NCBI GenBank assembly: GCA_016190145.1
Contig: JACPRD010000212.1
Coordinates: 1-35,174 of the forward strand
Reading direction: 5' to 3'
Source of the DNA: Planctomycetota bacterium
GTDB lineage: Bacteria > Planctomycetota > MHYJ01 > WSZJ01
DNA length: 35,174 nucleotides
How positions within the stretch are numbered: the stretch's first letter is position 1; each line of letters starts with the position of its first letter. Below, piece by piece: positions 7,256 to 15,343 of this stretch. Both the position numbers and the translations under genes were made by a program. Below the pieces are notes generated by a model. It was not told the DNA's origin, ran no database searches, and saw only the letters and a list, made by a program, of their open reading frames with translations.

Positions 7256-9307
7256 TCATCGCTTGAGCGAAAGCGCGATTCTGCGGAGCGTCGGATCCAC
7301 GGAGAGCACGCGCACCACGACCACCTGCCCCGCATGCACGACCTTCTTCGGATCGCTCACGTACCCCGGGGCCAGCTCGGAAACGTGCACGAGCCCGTCC
7401 TGGTGGACGCCGATGTCCACGAATGCCCCGAAACCGGCGACGTTCGTGACGACGCCCTCGAGGATCATGCCCGGCTTCACGTGCTCGAGCGCCGTCACCG
7501 CCGGGTCGAATTTCGCCGCCACGAACTCCTTCCGCGGGTCGCGACCGGGTTTCTTCAACTCCTCCAGAATGTCCCGCACCGTCGGAAGGCCCGCGCGCTC
7601 GTCCACGAAGTCCTCCGCACGCACGGCGAGTTCCTTTGCGATAAGCTCCGTCACAGGCTTCCCCAGCTTCCGCGCGATCTTCTCCACGACGTGGTAGCTC
7701 TCGGGGTGGACGGCTGAAGCGTCGAGCGGGTTCGCCGCGCCGGGGATCCGCAGGAATCCAGCGGCCTGCTCCCAGGCCTTCGGCCCGAGGCGCGGAACGT
7801 GCTTCAGGTCTTCGCGCGATTTGAAGGGACGCCCGGCGACGATCTTCTCCGCGACCGGCCGCGTGAGGCCCGCGACGTACGACAGCAGCTCGGCCGAAGC
7901 GGTATTCACGTCTACGCCTACCTGGTTGACGCACGACTCCACGACGTGGTCGAGCTCGCGCTTCAACTTCTCTTCGTCGACGTCGTGCTGGTACTGCCCG
8001 ACGCCGATCGCCTTCGGGTCGATCTTCACCAGCTCGGCCAGCGGGTCCTGCAGGCGCCGCGCGATCGAAATGGCGCCGCGCACCGTCACGTCGAGGTCGG
8101 CGAACTCGCGCACGGCCGTTTCGGAAGCGGAGTACACGGACGCGCCGGCCTCGCTTACCGCCACGAACGGGACGCCCGGCGCGGATTTGCGCAGGAATTC
8201 CTCGAGTTCGCGGGAACCGGTCCCGTTGCCGTACGCGATCCGCCCGACGCCGTGGGTCTGGATCAGCCGCGCGAGCGCGGGCGCGGCGTCCGCGCGCTCG
8301 GGGTAGATGACCGTGTTCTCCAGGAACTTTCCGGTCCGGTCGATCGCCGCGACCTTGCACCCCGTGCGCAACCCCGGGTCGATCCCCAGGATCGCCTCCC
8401 CGCGCACCGGCGGTGCGAGGAGCAGATTCCGGAGGTTCTCCGCGAAGACCCCGATCGCCGCTTCCTCGGCCCGCTCGTGCGCCAGCGCGCGCACCTCGTT
8501 CTCGATCGACGGCGCGAGCAGGCGCTCCCAGGCGTCGGCTTCGATTTTCCGGAAGAGTTCGCGGTGCGGAGACTGCGGCCGGTTGAACGTGCGGTCGAGG
8601 TGCGCGAGGATCGGCGCGGGATCGATTTCGACGGAGACGGAGAGCACGCCTTCCTTTTCGCCGCGCGCGGTCGCGAGCTCCTGGTGCGACGCGACCCGCG
8701 AGACGCTCTGGCCGAAGTCGAAATACCCCTCGAACTTCGACCGCTCGACCTCCACTCCGCGCTTCTTCCGCGAGCACAGCCGCCCGCGGCTAAGCGTCTC
8801 CCGCCGCACCCACTCGCGCGTCGGGGCGTGCTCCGCGATCCGTTCGGCCAGGATGTCGCACGCGCCCGCAATCGCCTCCGCGTCTCCCGACGCCGGACGG
8901 TGCGCCCAGATCAGGTCCGCGAGCGGCCCGTAGCCCTTTTCGCGCGCGGCCTGCGCCCGCGTCCGCCGCTTTGGTTTGAACGGCAGGTACAGGTCCTCCA
9001 GCAGCTGCCGGTCGCGGCACCCCGCGATCCGCTCCTCCAGCTCCGGCGTCAGCGCCCCCTGCTCCCGGATCGACTCGAGCACTGTCTTCTTCCTCGCCAG
9101 GAGGGCCGCGTGGAACGCGCGCCGGTCCTGGATCTCCTTGAGCTGCGTCTCCGTGAGCCCGCCCGTCGCCTCCTTCCGGTACCGCGCGACGAAGGGCAGC
9201 GTCGCCCCCTCGTCGAACAGCCGCACCGCGGCCGCGGCCTGCGCGCGGATCGCCGCGAATTCCCCGAGCAGCATTTCCTGGTGCCGGGCTGCGAGGTCGA
9301 CGCTCAT
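7256..9307 (-). CDS. tex: Tex family S1 RNA-binding protein
   Basis: A 683-aa Tex homologue. The N-terminal region has the classic 'EGATLPFVARYRKEATGGL' block (about 33-51). The YqgF/RNase H-like domain begins 'ILGIDPGLRTGCKVAAID' (about 313), followed by helix-hairpin-helix repeats ('LLSYVAGLTRPVAEKIV') and a C-terminal S1 domain (613-683). The protein ends right after S1, without the tail of many Tex proteins, which makes it shorter than E. coli YhgF (about 770). Tex proteins bind nucleic acid through S1 and act in transcription and RNA metabolism. The start at 9307 is chosen because it opens the family domain and has GGAGG and a promoter immediately upstream. It lies 58 nt after the SUMF1-domain gene. 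Confidence 0.95.
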   Translation of the reverse strand: MSVDLAARHQEMLLGEFAAIRAQAAAAVRLFDEGATLPFVARYRKEATGGLTETQLKEIQDRRAFHAALLARKKTVLESIREQGALTPELEERIAGCRDRQLLEDLYLPFKPKRRTRAQAAREKGYGPLADLIWAHRPASGDAEAIAGACDILAERIAEHAPTREWVRRETLSRGRLCSRKKRGVEVERSKFEGYFDFGQSVSRVASHQELATARGEKEGVLSVSVEIDPAPILAHLDRTFNRPQSPHRELFRKIEADAWERLLAPSIENEVRALAHERAEEAAIGVFAENLRNLLLAPPVRGEAILGIDPGLRTGCKVAAIDRTGKFLENTVIYPERADAAPALARLIQTHGVGRIAYGNGTGSRELEEFLRKSAPGVPFVAVSEAGASVYSASETAVREFADLDVTVRGAISIARRLQDPLAELVKIDPKAIGVGQYQHDVDEEKLKRELDHVVESCVNQVGVDVNTASAELLSYVAGLTRPVAEKIVAGRPFKSREDLKHVPRLGPKAWEQAAGFLRIPGAANPLDASAVHPESYHVVEKIARKLGKPVTELIAKELAVRAEDFVDERAGLPTVRDILEELKKPGRDPRKEFVAAKFDPAVTALEHVKPGMILEGVVTNVAGFGAFVDIGVHQDGLVHVSELAPGYVSDPKKVVHAGQVVVVRVLSVDPTLRRIALSLKR

Positions 9308-9315
9308 TGCCTCCG

Positions 9316-9345
9316 AACCTATGCGGCAGGACGGGGTCGGGTCAA
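9316..9345 (-). promoter_or_regulatory. Promoter of tex
   Basis: On the minus strand, TTGACC (complement 9340-9345), an 18-nt spacer, then TAGGTT (complement 9316-9321), 8 nt before the ATG. The segment GCCGCATAGGTTCG and the TTGACC box are repeated almost exactly in front of the sigma54-activator fusion gene. Confidence 0.6.
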
Positions 9346-9365
9346 GGCCGCACTTCGGGGCCTCA

Positions 9366-10589
9366 CTAGCGCGACGCAGGCAGGGCAGCGGCCGAGCTGA
9401 CGGCGAGCCTCGGGAGGAGGGCGAGCCTGATACCCACCCAATTGTCGATGAACCGGGGCTTGTAGGCACTGCGGCAGGCGGAGCGGGCGTGCATCATGTT
9501 GAAGGCCCAGCTTCCGCCGCGCGAGTTCCGCCAGCCCGGGTAGATCTCACCCGCATCGTCGAGGCAGTAGTCGGAGCTGTTCGCGGCCAGTCCGCGGATT
9601 CCGTACGGGGATTCATCGGAAGGAAACGCGCTCACGGACGCGGGCCTCATCCCGAGGGGCTGCGACATGTTCGTGTTTGCCCAGGGATCGATCATGTGGC
9701 GTCCCCAGGGAAGAAATCTCCGGTCGTGCCCGCGCGCGGCTTTCTCCCATTGGAGGGAGTGGGGAAGAGTGTAGAGCCGGCCCTCGCGCGCCGATCTCCA
9801 GGCCGCGAAGGCGATCGCGTCCTCCCACGAGACGCCCATGACCGGCCAGTCCTCCTCCCAGTCCACGGGCGCGTTCGTGAGCCGGTGGGCCGTGGCGCGT
9901 TTCGCCGGAGTCGCGGCGGCGAACCACTCCTCGGTCGGCACCTCGAACGGCCCCGACGGCCAGTAGAAACCCGCCTCCTCAGAGTTGCGCGGGGTTCGCT
10001 TCACCGCTCCCCCCGGGTCGGACCGGGCGAGATCATTGAGGAACTCGCAGTACTCGCGGCATGTGACGGGGAGGCACGAAAGCGCGAAGTCGTCGAGCTC
10101 CTGACGGGCGGCCGGGCCGGAGTAGGGATTCTCGGCGTCGCCGCCGCAGTCGAAGTGTCCGGCCGGGACCGGGATCAGGCCTTCGGGAAGCTCGCCGGGA
10201 CGCCAGAGAGTAAGGTCAAGCTCGAGGTGCTCGCACCTCGAGACGAGGAGCGGGCACCGGACCGGGTCGTAGCCTTCGCGGCTCACGATCGCGAGCCACT
10301 GAAGCAGCGCGGCCGGGGGATGCATATCCAGCAGTTCGCGCCGCAGCGATTCTTCCGTCGCTGGCGGCACCCCCTGCATCGCCTCGCGCGCCGTGGCCGC
10401 CGCCTCGTCGTCGAGCCGTCCCGCCGAGCGCCAGCGCTCTTCCGGCGTACGCACGCCCCCGGGCCCCACCACGATCGCGAGGTCGAGGTCGTCGAACCAC
10501 GCACACACCGCGTCGAGCAGATCAGCCCGATTCACCAGCCCGAGGGCGTGCGCGGCGAGGGCAAAGTGCAGTGCGGGGATCGGATCCAT
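9366..10589 (-). CDS. SUMF1/formylglycine-generating-enzyme-like domain protein
   Basis: A 407-aa protein. Residues 1-136 form a region I do not recognise. Residues about 137-395 are an FGE-sulfatase (SUMF1, C-type-lectin-like) domain: 'IPVPAGHFDCGGD' opening, 'VMGVSWEDAIAFAAW', 'LPHSLQWEKAARG', 'FLPWG' and 'SRGGSWAF' near the end. The 'GNVWEW' block of true enzymes is changed to 'ANSSDYCLD'. The C-terminal segment has a single Cys (SACRSAY) rather than the catalytic Cys pair. It probably uses the fold for binding rather than formylglycine formation. No signal peptide is seen, so it is likely cytoplasmic. It starts 14 nt after the sigma54-activator gene stops, indicating one transcript. Confidence 0.8.
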   Translation of the reverse strand: MDPIPALHFALAAHALGLVNRADLLDAVCAWFDDLDLAIVVGPGGVRTPEERWRSAGRLDDEAAATAREAMQGVPPATEESLRRELLDMHPPAALLQWLAIVSREGYDPVRCPLLVSRCEHLELDLTLWRPGELPEGLIPVPAGHFDCGGDAENPYSGPAARQELDDFALSCLPVTCREYCEFLNDLARSDPGGAVKRTPRNSEEAGFYWPSGPFEVPTEEWFAAATPAKRATAHRLTNAPVDWEEDWPVMGVSWEDAIAFAAWRSAREGRLYTLPHSLQWEKAARGHDRRFLPWGRHMIDPWANTNMSQPLGMRPASVSAFPSDESPYGIRGLAANSSDYCLDDAGEIYPGWRNSRGGSWAFNMMHARSACRSAYKPRFIDNWVGIRLALLPRLAVSSAAALPASR

Positions 10590-10603
10590 GTCGCCTCCGA
10601 GGG

Positions 10604-13174
10604 CTACCCTCCGAACGCTTCCCGACTCATCCCATGCCTCCGCATGAGTGCCTGAAGCGTCGTCCGTGACAGGAGCAGCCGGTCCGCGGCGTGAGTCACG
10701 TTTCCCCTGGCCTGCTTGAGCGCCTTCTCGATCGCCTCTCGCTCGACCGCGTCCACCAGCGCGCGCAGCCCCGCATTGTCGCCCGGCGGCGCCGCGGCGC
10801 CGCCGGCGAGCTCCAGGTCCTCCGCCGTCACGCGGTCGCCGCGCGCGAACAGCACCGCGCGCTGGATGCGGTGCTCGAGATCGCGGACGTTGCCCGGCCA
10901 GGCGTGCGCGCGCATCGCCTTGACCGCCTCTTCGTCGAACCCCGCGAACCGCTTTCTTTCCACGCGCGCGTAACGGGCCAGGAGGTGCTCCGCGAGCAGC
11001 ACGATGTCCTCCTCGCGTTCGCGCAGCGGCGGCACGCGCAGCGTCACAACGCGGAGGCGGTAGTACAGATCGGGGCGCAGGCGTCCCTCGCGCACCTCGA
11101 CTTCGGGGTCGCGATTCGTGGCGGCGACGACGCGGACGTCGAGCTTTCGCGGTTCGGTCGAGCCGACGCGGCGGGATTCGCCTTCCTGGAGAAAACGCAG
11201 CAGGCGCGACTGGGCGGCGGCGGGGAGTTCGGTGACTTCGTCGAGGAAGAGGGTGCCGCCCTGCGCGGCTTCGAGGAGGCCTGCGCGGGATTCGCCGGCG
11301 CCGGTGAAGGCGCCTTTTTCGTGGCCGAAGAGCTCGCCTTCGACGAGGTCTTTGGGAATGGTAGTGCAGTCTGCGACGACGTAGGGGCCTCTCGAGCGGC
11401 GCGAGAGGTCGTGGAAGGTCCGCGCAAGGGACTCCTTGCCGGTGCCGGTTTCGCCGATGATGAACGCGGTCGCGTTCGAGGGGGCGACGCGCCGCACCGT
11501 CTCGAACAGTTCCTTCATGCGGGCGCTCTCGCCCACGAGTACGCCCCGGCGGCGCATGCTCGCGGCGAGGCGCTCGTTCTCGTCGGTCAGGCGGTCGCGC
11601 TCTTCCGCATCAGCGCGGCGGCGGGCGTCGCGGAGGCGGCCCTCGGCGAGGAGGAGGGCGACCTGCGGAGCCATCGCTTCCAGCAGCGCGCGGTCGTGCG
11701 GGCCCGGCCAGCCGCCGGCGCGCGGGCCCGAGGCGACGAGGACGCCGAGGAGCGCGCCGTCGCGGCGGAGCGCGGCGGCCCAGAGGCCCTCCGCGGTCGA
11801 GCCGCTTCCCCCGGCGGCCGCGCCCGCGGCCTGGTCGTGCTCGGGAGGGCCGTCGCCCAGCCAGCGGCGCGGCTTGCCGTTTTCGGCGACGTGAAGGGTC
11901 ACGGCGGCAGCGGAGACCGCTTCACGAAGCCGCCCCAGCACCTGGGCGAGCCGGTCCTCGGTCGCGCCTTCGGCGGCGGCGCCGTCGAGGAGGAGGCGGA
12001 GGAGGAGGCGCATGTTGCGGTAGTCGCGGGCGGGTTCGCCGGTGAAGACGCCGGCGAGTTCGTCGGCGCGCGGGGCGGGGCCTTCGAGGGACGGGGACCA
12101 GAGGGTGACGCGGTCGCGGCCGGCGCCCTTGGAGGCGTAGAGGGCGGCGTCGGCGCGGCGGAGGAGGTCTTCGCGGGACATGCGGCCGCCGGCTTCGAGG
12201 GTGGAGACGCCGGCGCTCAGGGTGACGCGGCTGGCGGCGAGCTGGGCGCGGACGCCGTCGACCATGGCGGAGGCGGCGCGGAGGGCGGCGTCGGAGGCGG
12301 CGCCGGGGAGGATGACGGCGAACTCGTCACCGCCGTAGCGCGCGGCGAGACCGCCCGCGGGGGTCTGCGAACGGATGATCAGGCCGGCGCGCTTGAGGAC
12401 CTCGTCGCCGGCCGCGTGGCCGCGCGAGTCGTTGACCTGTTTGAAGCCGTCGAGGTCCGCCATGACGAGCGAGACGGGGCGGCCGTCGCGGCGCGAGGCC
12501 TCGAGCGCGGCGTCGAGCGTTCGGCCGAAATGCCGCCGGTGGGCGAGCCCCGTGAGCGAGTCGGTGATGGCGTCGCGGTGGACTTCGGCGTTCACGAGGG
12601 CCGCCGCGGCGAGGTTGCCCAGCGCCTGGAAATGCGCGAAGTCCTCCGCGGTCATCGGCTTTCCGGCGCCCGGACGGTCGAGGTAGATCACGCCCGGCAC
12701 GCCCGCCGCGGGCCCGCCCGATTTCTCCCCGGGCCGCCACCGCTCCGCCGTCAGAACCATCGGCAGGCACAGGATCGAGCCGAGCCCGAGGCTGACGACG
12801 CTCGGCTGCGCGGCCAGCGTGGGCTCCGCCGCGACGTCCCGCACGTAAATGCACCGCCGCTCCCGCATCGCACGGTTCACGAAACTCGTCGAGACTTCCG
12901 GCATCCGGTCGGTCGGGATCTCCGCCCCCGCCGCCGTGCGGCCGATCCGCATCGAAAGCGATCCGTCGGGACCCGCCAGGAACAGGAACCCGCGCGCCGC
13001 GCCGGCCAGCTCGAGCGACGCCCGCACGATCGCGATCAGCGTCTCTTCGAAATCGAGCGTCGCCATCAGGTGCGACACCCCCGTCAGCGTCCGCAGCGCC
13101 AGGTCCCGCCGCCGCGCGCGCGTCTCGGGGGAGGGGAGTTCGCCGGGCATGGGGACGTCCTGGGGGGCGGTCAT
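10604..13174 (-). CDS. GAF-GGDEF-GAF-sigma54 activator fusion protein
   Basis: An 856-aa multidomain regulator. Order: GAF (about 40-195); GGDEF diguanylate cyclase (about 200-358) with intact GGDEF at 281-285 and no RxxD inhibitory site (PAGG there); a second GAF-like region (about 385-515) and coiled coil (515-545); an AAA+ sigma54-interacting domain (about 547-775) with Walker A GETGTGKE (574-581), the sigma54-contact loop GAFTGA (621-626) and Walker B TLFLDEV (641-647); and a Fis-type helix-turn-helix (823-848). It should activate sigma54 promoters and may also make cyclic-di-GMP. The start is the ATG following a TTGACC/TAGGTT promoter, not the far upstream in-frame ATG. It heads a run with the SUMF1-domain gene and tex. 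Confidence 0.93.
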   Translation of the reverse strand: MTAPQDVPMPGELPSPETRARRRDLALRTLTGVSHLMATLDFEETLIAIVRASLELAGAARGFLFLAGPDGSLSMRIGRTAAGAEIPTDRMPEVSTSFVNRAMRERRCIYVRDVAAEPTLAAQPSVVSLGLGSILCLPMVLTAERWRPGEKSGGPAAGVPGVIYLDRPGAGKPMTAEDFAHFQALGNLAAAALVNAEVHRDAITDSLTGLAHRRHFGRTLDAALEASRRDGRPVSLVMADLDGFKQVNDSRGHAAGDEVLKRAGLIIRSQTPAGGLAARYGGDEFAVILPGAASDAALRAASAMVDGVRAQLAASRVTLSAGVSTLEAGGRMSREDLLRRADAALYASKGAGRDRVTLWSPSLEGPAPRADELAGVFTGEPARDYRNMRLLLRLLLDGAAAEGATEDRLAQVLGRLREAVSAAAVTLHVAENGKPRRWLGDGPPEHDQAAGAAAGGSGSTAEGLWAAALRRDGALLGVLVASGPRAGGWPGPHDRALLEAMAPQVALLLAEGRLRDARRRADAEERDRLTDENERLAASMRRRGVLVGESARMKELFETVRRVAPSNATAFIIGETGTGKESLARTFHDLSRRSRGPYVVADCTTIPKDLVEGELFGHEKGAFTGAGESRAGLLEAAQGGTLFLDEVTELPAAAQSRLLRFLQEGESRRVGSTEPRKLDVRVVAATNRDPEVEVREGRLRPDLYYRLRVVTLRVPPLREREEDIVLLAEHLLARYARVERKRFAGFDEEAVKAMRAHAWPGNVRDLEHRIQRAVLFARGDRVTAEDLELAGGAAAPPGDNAGLRALVDAVEREAIEKALKQARGNVTHAADRLLLSRTTLQALMRRHGMSREAFGG

Positions 13175-13181
13175 GCCGTCG

Positions 13182-13210
13182 AACCTATGCGGCACGGCCG
13201 GGTCGGTCAA
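13182..13210 (-). promoter_or_regulatory. Promoter of the sigma54-activator fusion gene
   Basis: On the minus strand, TTGACC (complement 13205-13210), a 17-nt spacer, TAGGTT (complement 13182-13187), then 7 nt to the ATG at 13174. It matches the tex promoter over nearly 40 nt with a few changes and one base difference in spacer length. Confidence 0.6.
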
Positions 13211-13239
13211 GGCAATCGGAATCCACGAATGCACCCCTC

Positions 13240-13268
13240 TGGACATGCCGGACCCGGCGGCCCACAAT
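13240..13268 (+). promoter_or_regulatory. Promoter of the small lipoprotein gene
   Basis: TGGACA (13240-13245, 5 of 6 to TTGACA), a 17-nt spacer and CACAAT (13263-13268) end 8 nt before the ATG at 13277. It is divergent from the promoter at 13182-13210. Confidence 0.5.
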
Positions 13269-13276
13269 CGAGCACC

Positions 13277-13651
13277 ATGAAGCCTGATGCGTCCGACACC
13301 TTTTCCGCGATCACCTGTCGCCACCGTATCCGGATCCGGCGATTCATGACCAGCCTCCGGCTCCTCCTCTCGCCCGTCGTGGCCGGCTGCGGCAATCATG
13401 CGGAGTTTGCGAAGGAAGACATCACCATGCACGGTACGACGGCTTCAGGTCGCAATGAGTACGACTACGGAGCGCAGGAGTTCGCCTTCCGGGACTTCGC
13501 CATCATCCTGGAAACGGAAGACTCCCTGGAATTCACCTTCGGCGAGGAGCGTCCGGTTCCACAGGCGGGAGACACGGGCGCCGTCACCCCCGAAATAATT
13601 CGACGAACCGGAACGCCTGCCCGTCGAACAGCCCCTTGTCGCTCAGCTTGA
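13277..13651 (+). CDS. Predicted small lipoprotein, unknown function
   Basis: A 124-aa frame. An internal segment (from Met24, 13346) reads 'MTSLRLLLSPVVAGCGNHAE', a short hydrophobic stretch ending in the lipobox-like VAGC, so the mature protein may be a lipoprotein that begins at that Cys. The ATG at 13277 is supported by a promoter placed 8 nt upstream; the ATG at 13346 would give a more normal signal peptide (101 aa). The middle is acidic ('EFAFRDFAIILETEDSLEF'). The last 68 nt overlap the end of the adenine deaminase gene on the other strand, and the Arg/Thr-rich C-terminus looks like read-through into that gene, so the true C-terminus may have been lost. No family recognised. Confidence 0.45.
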   Translation: MKPDASDTFSAITCRHRIRIRRFMTSLRLLLSPVVAGCGNHAEFAKEDITMHGTTASGRNEYDYGAQEFAFRDFAIILETEDSLEFTFGEERPVPQAGDTGAVTPEIIRRTGTPARRTAPCRSA

Positions 13652-15212
13652 GCTGCGGGATCACGAGGAGCGCGAGGAACGACAGCGTCATGAACGGCGC
13701 CGAAAGCGTGACGCCGGCCTCCTTCGTCAGGCGGTCGATCCTCGAGTAATTCCCGCCGACCGTTTCGCCGGAATCGGGGCTCATGAGGCCCGCGATCGGA
13801 AGCGGCAGGACGTGCGACTCGGAACCCTTCACGAAACAGACGCCGCCTTTCGCCTCGATGAGGGCGTTGACGGCGCGGCAGAGCGACTCGTCGTCGCAGC
13901 CGACGGCGATGATGTTGTGGGAGTCGTGGGCGACGGTGGAGGCCAGGGCGCCGGACTTGAGGCCGACGTTTTTCACGAAGGCGACGGCGGGTGGTGTGTC
14001 GCCGTAGCGGTTGACGACCGCGATCTTGAGAATGTCGCGCGCGGGGTCGGCGACGGCGGCGCCTGATTCGACACGGGGCGCGACTTGAATCTCGCTCGTC
14101 ACGATCTGCTTGTCGATGGCCTCGATGACGCGGAGTTGGCCGGGGCGCACGGGAACGCGGAAATCCGCGGGTTTCTTTGGGGAGCAGCGGAACGCATTCA
14201 CGATCGCGGCGGGCCGCGTCTCGAACAGCGCCTTCCCGTCCTCGGCGACGAGCCGGCCGTCCACCCACGTGCGGCGGACGTGGAACTCCTTCAGGTCGTC
14301 GACTTCGATCAGGTCCGCCGGGTCGCCGGCGCGCAGGAGACCCACCGGCAGCCGGTAGTGCCGCACGGGATTCACGCACGCCGCGAGCAGCACGTCGAAG
14401 AGCGGAATCCCTTTCGCCACTGCCCGCGCCGCCAGCCGGTCGATGTGGCCGCGGACGAGCTCGTCGGGGTGCTTGTCGTCGCTGCAGAGCATGACCATGC
14501 CGGGGTGCTCGCCGATCAGGGGGTGAAGCGCCTCGAAATTGCGCGCCGCCGAGCCTTCGCGGATCAGGATCTTCATGCCGAGCCGGATCTTCCCGAGCGC
14601 TTCTTCGTACGTGAAGCACTCGTGGTCCGTCGCGATCCCCGCGCCGGCGTAGCGCGCGGCCTCCTCGCCCTTGAGGCCGGGCGCGTGGCCGTCGACCGGC
14701 TTCCCGAGCGCGTGCGCCGCCGCGATTTTCGCCGCGACCTCGGCGTCGCCGAACAGGACGCCGGGCCAGTTCATCATCTCGCTCAGGTAGCGGACTTCCG
14801 GCATCTCGAGCAGCTCGCGCACGCTCCGGGAATCGATCGCCGCCCCCGCGGTCTCGAACGTCGTCGCGGGCACGCACGACGGCGCGCCGAAGTTGAACTT
14901 GAACGGCACCGTGCGGCCGTTGGCGATCATGTAGCGCACGCCCTCGATCCCCAGCACGTTGGCGATCTCATGCGGGTCCGACACCGTCGCGACCGTCCCG
15001 AACCGCACCGCGATCCGCGCGAATTCAGACGGCACCAGCATCGAACTCTCGACGTGCACATGCGCGTCGACGAATCCGGGCATGAGGAAGCGGCCCTTCG
15101 CGACGGGGTCGTTCTCGACTGCGGCGATGCGGCCGCCGTCGATCGTCACGGTGCCGGGAAACACGCGGCGCGCGGGGACGTCGACGATCTGGCCGGTAAG
15201 GCGCGTGGGCAT
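13584..15212 (-). CDS. ade: Adenine deaminase
   Basis: A 542-aa amidohydrolase. It carries the metal motif 'PGFVDAHVHVESSM' (about 45-58), 'VSDPHEIANVLG', 'HAPGLKGEEAARYAGAG', 'SDDKHPDEL' and the C-terminal 'AVAFVKNVGLKSGALASTVAHDSHN'-type block with the family's 'VGGNYSRID' ending. These are diagnostic for the bacterial Ade family, which converts adenine to hypoxanthine and ammonia in purine salvage. Length is normal. The ATG at 15212 is chosen because it opens the family domain, and CACAAT (complement 15221-15226) with TAGACG (complement 15245-15250), 18 nt apart, lies 8 nt upstream. Its 3' end overlaps the convergent small ORF. Confidence 0.93.
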   Translation of the reverse strand: MPTRLTGQIVDVPARRVFPGTVTIDGGRIAAVENDPVAKGRFLMPGFVDAHVHVESSMLVPSEFARIAVRFGTVATVSDPHEIANVLGIEGVRYMIANGRTVPFKFNFGAPSCVPATTFETAGAAIDSRSVRELLEMPEVRYLSEMMNWPGVLFGDAEVAAKIAAAHALGKPVDGHAPGLKGEEAARYAGAGIATDHECFTYEEALGKIRLGMKILIREGSAARNFEALHPLIGEHPGMVMLCSDDKHPDELVRGHIDRLAARAVAKGIPLFDVLLAACVNPVRHYRLPVGLLRAGDPADLIEVDDLKEFHVRRTWVDGRLVAEDGKALFETRPAAIVNAFRCSPKKPADFRVPVRPGQLRVIEAIDKQIVTSEIQVAPRVESGAAVADPARDILKIAVVNRYGDTPPAVAFVKNVGLKSGALASTVAHDSHNIIAVGCDDESLCRAVNALIEAKGGVCFVKGSESHVLPLPIAGLMSPDSGETVGGNYSRIDRLTKEAGVTLSAPFMTLSFLALLVIPQLKLSDKGLFDGQAFRFVELFRG

Positions 15213-15220
15213 CAGGGGTG

Positions 15221-15250
15221 ATTGTGGGCGGAGGCCGGGGGCCTCGTCTA
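15221..15250 (-). promoter_or_regulatory. Promoter of ade
   Basis: TAGACG (complement 15245-15250, 4 of 6 to consensus), an 18-nt spacer and CACAAT (complement 15221-15226) stand 8 nt before the ATG. The hexamer and its distance match those of the heparinase-like gene. Confidence 0.4.
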
Positions 15251-15343
15251 CGAAGATCGGAAGCCGCGGACCGCCGGACGAGAACCCCGGAACGGGCCCG
15301 AGACCGTGTATCTTGTCCGTGTTCCCCCGCCCAGGAGGCCGTC

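Noticed and set aside
9366..10589. A functional formylglycine-generating enzyme
   Set aside because: The catalytic Cys pair and the 'GNVWEW' block are missing, and no sulfatase gene is in the window.
10691..13651. A 986-codon plus-strand open frame opposite the sigma54-activator gene
   Set aside because: Shadow frame in very GC-rich DNA. The minus strand encodes clear GGDEF and AAA+ domains across the same bases. Only its last part (13277-13651), beyond the activator gene, has a promoter and lipobox and is kept.
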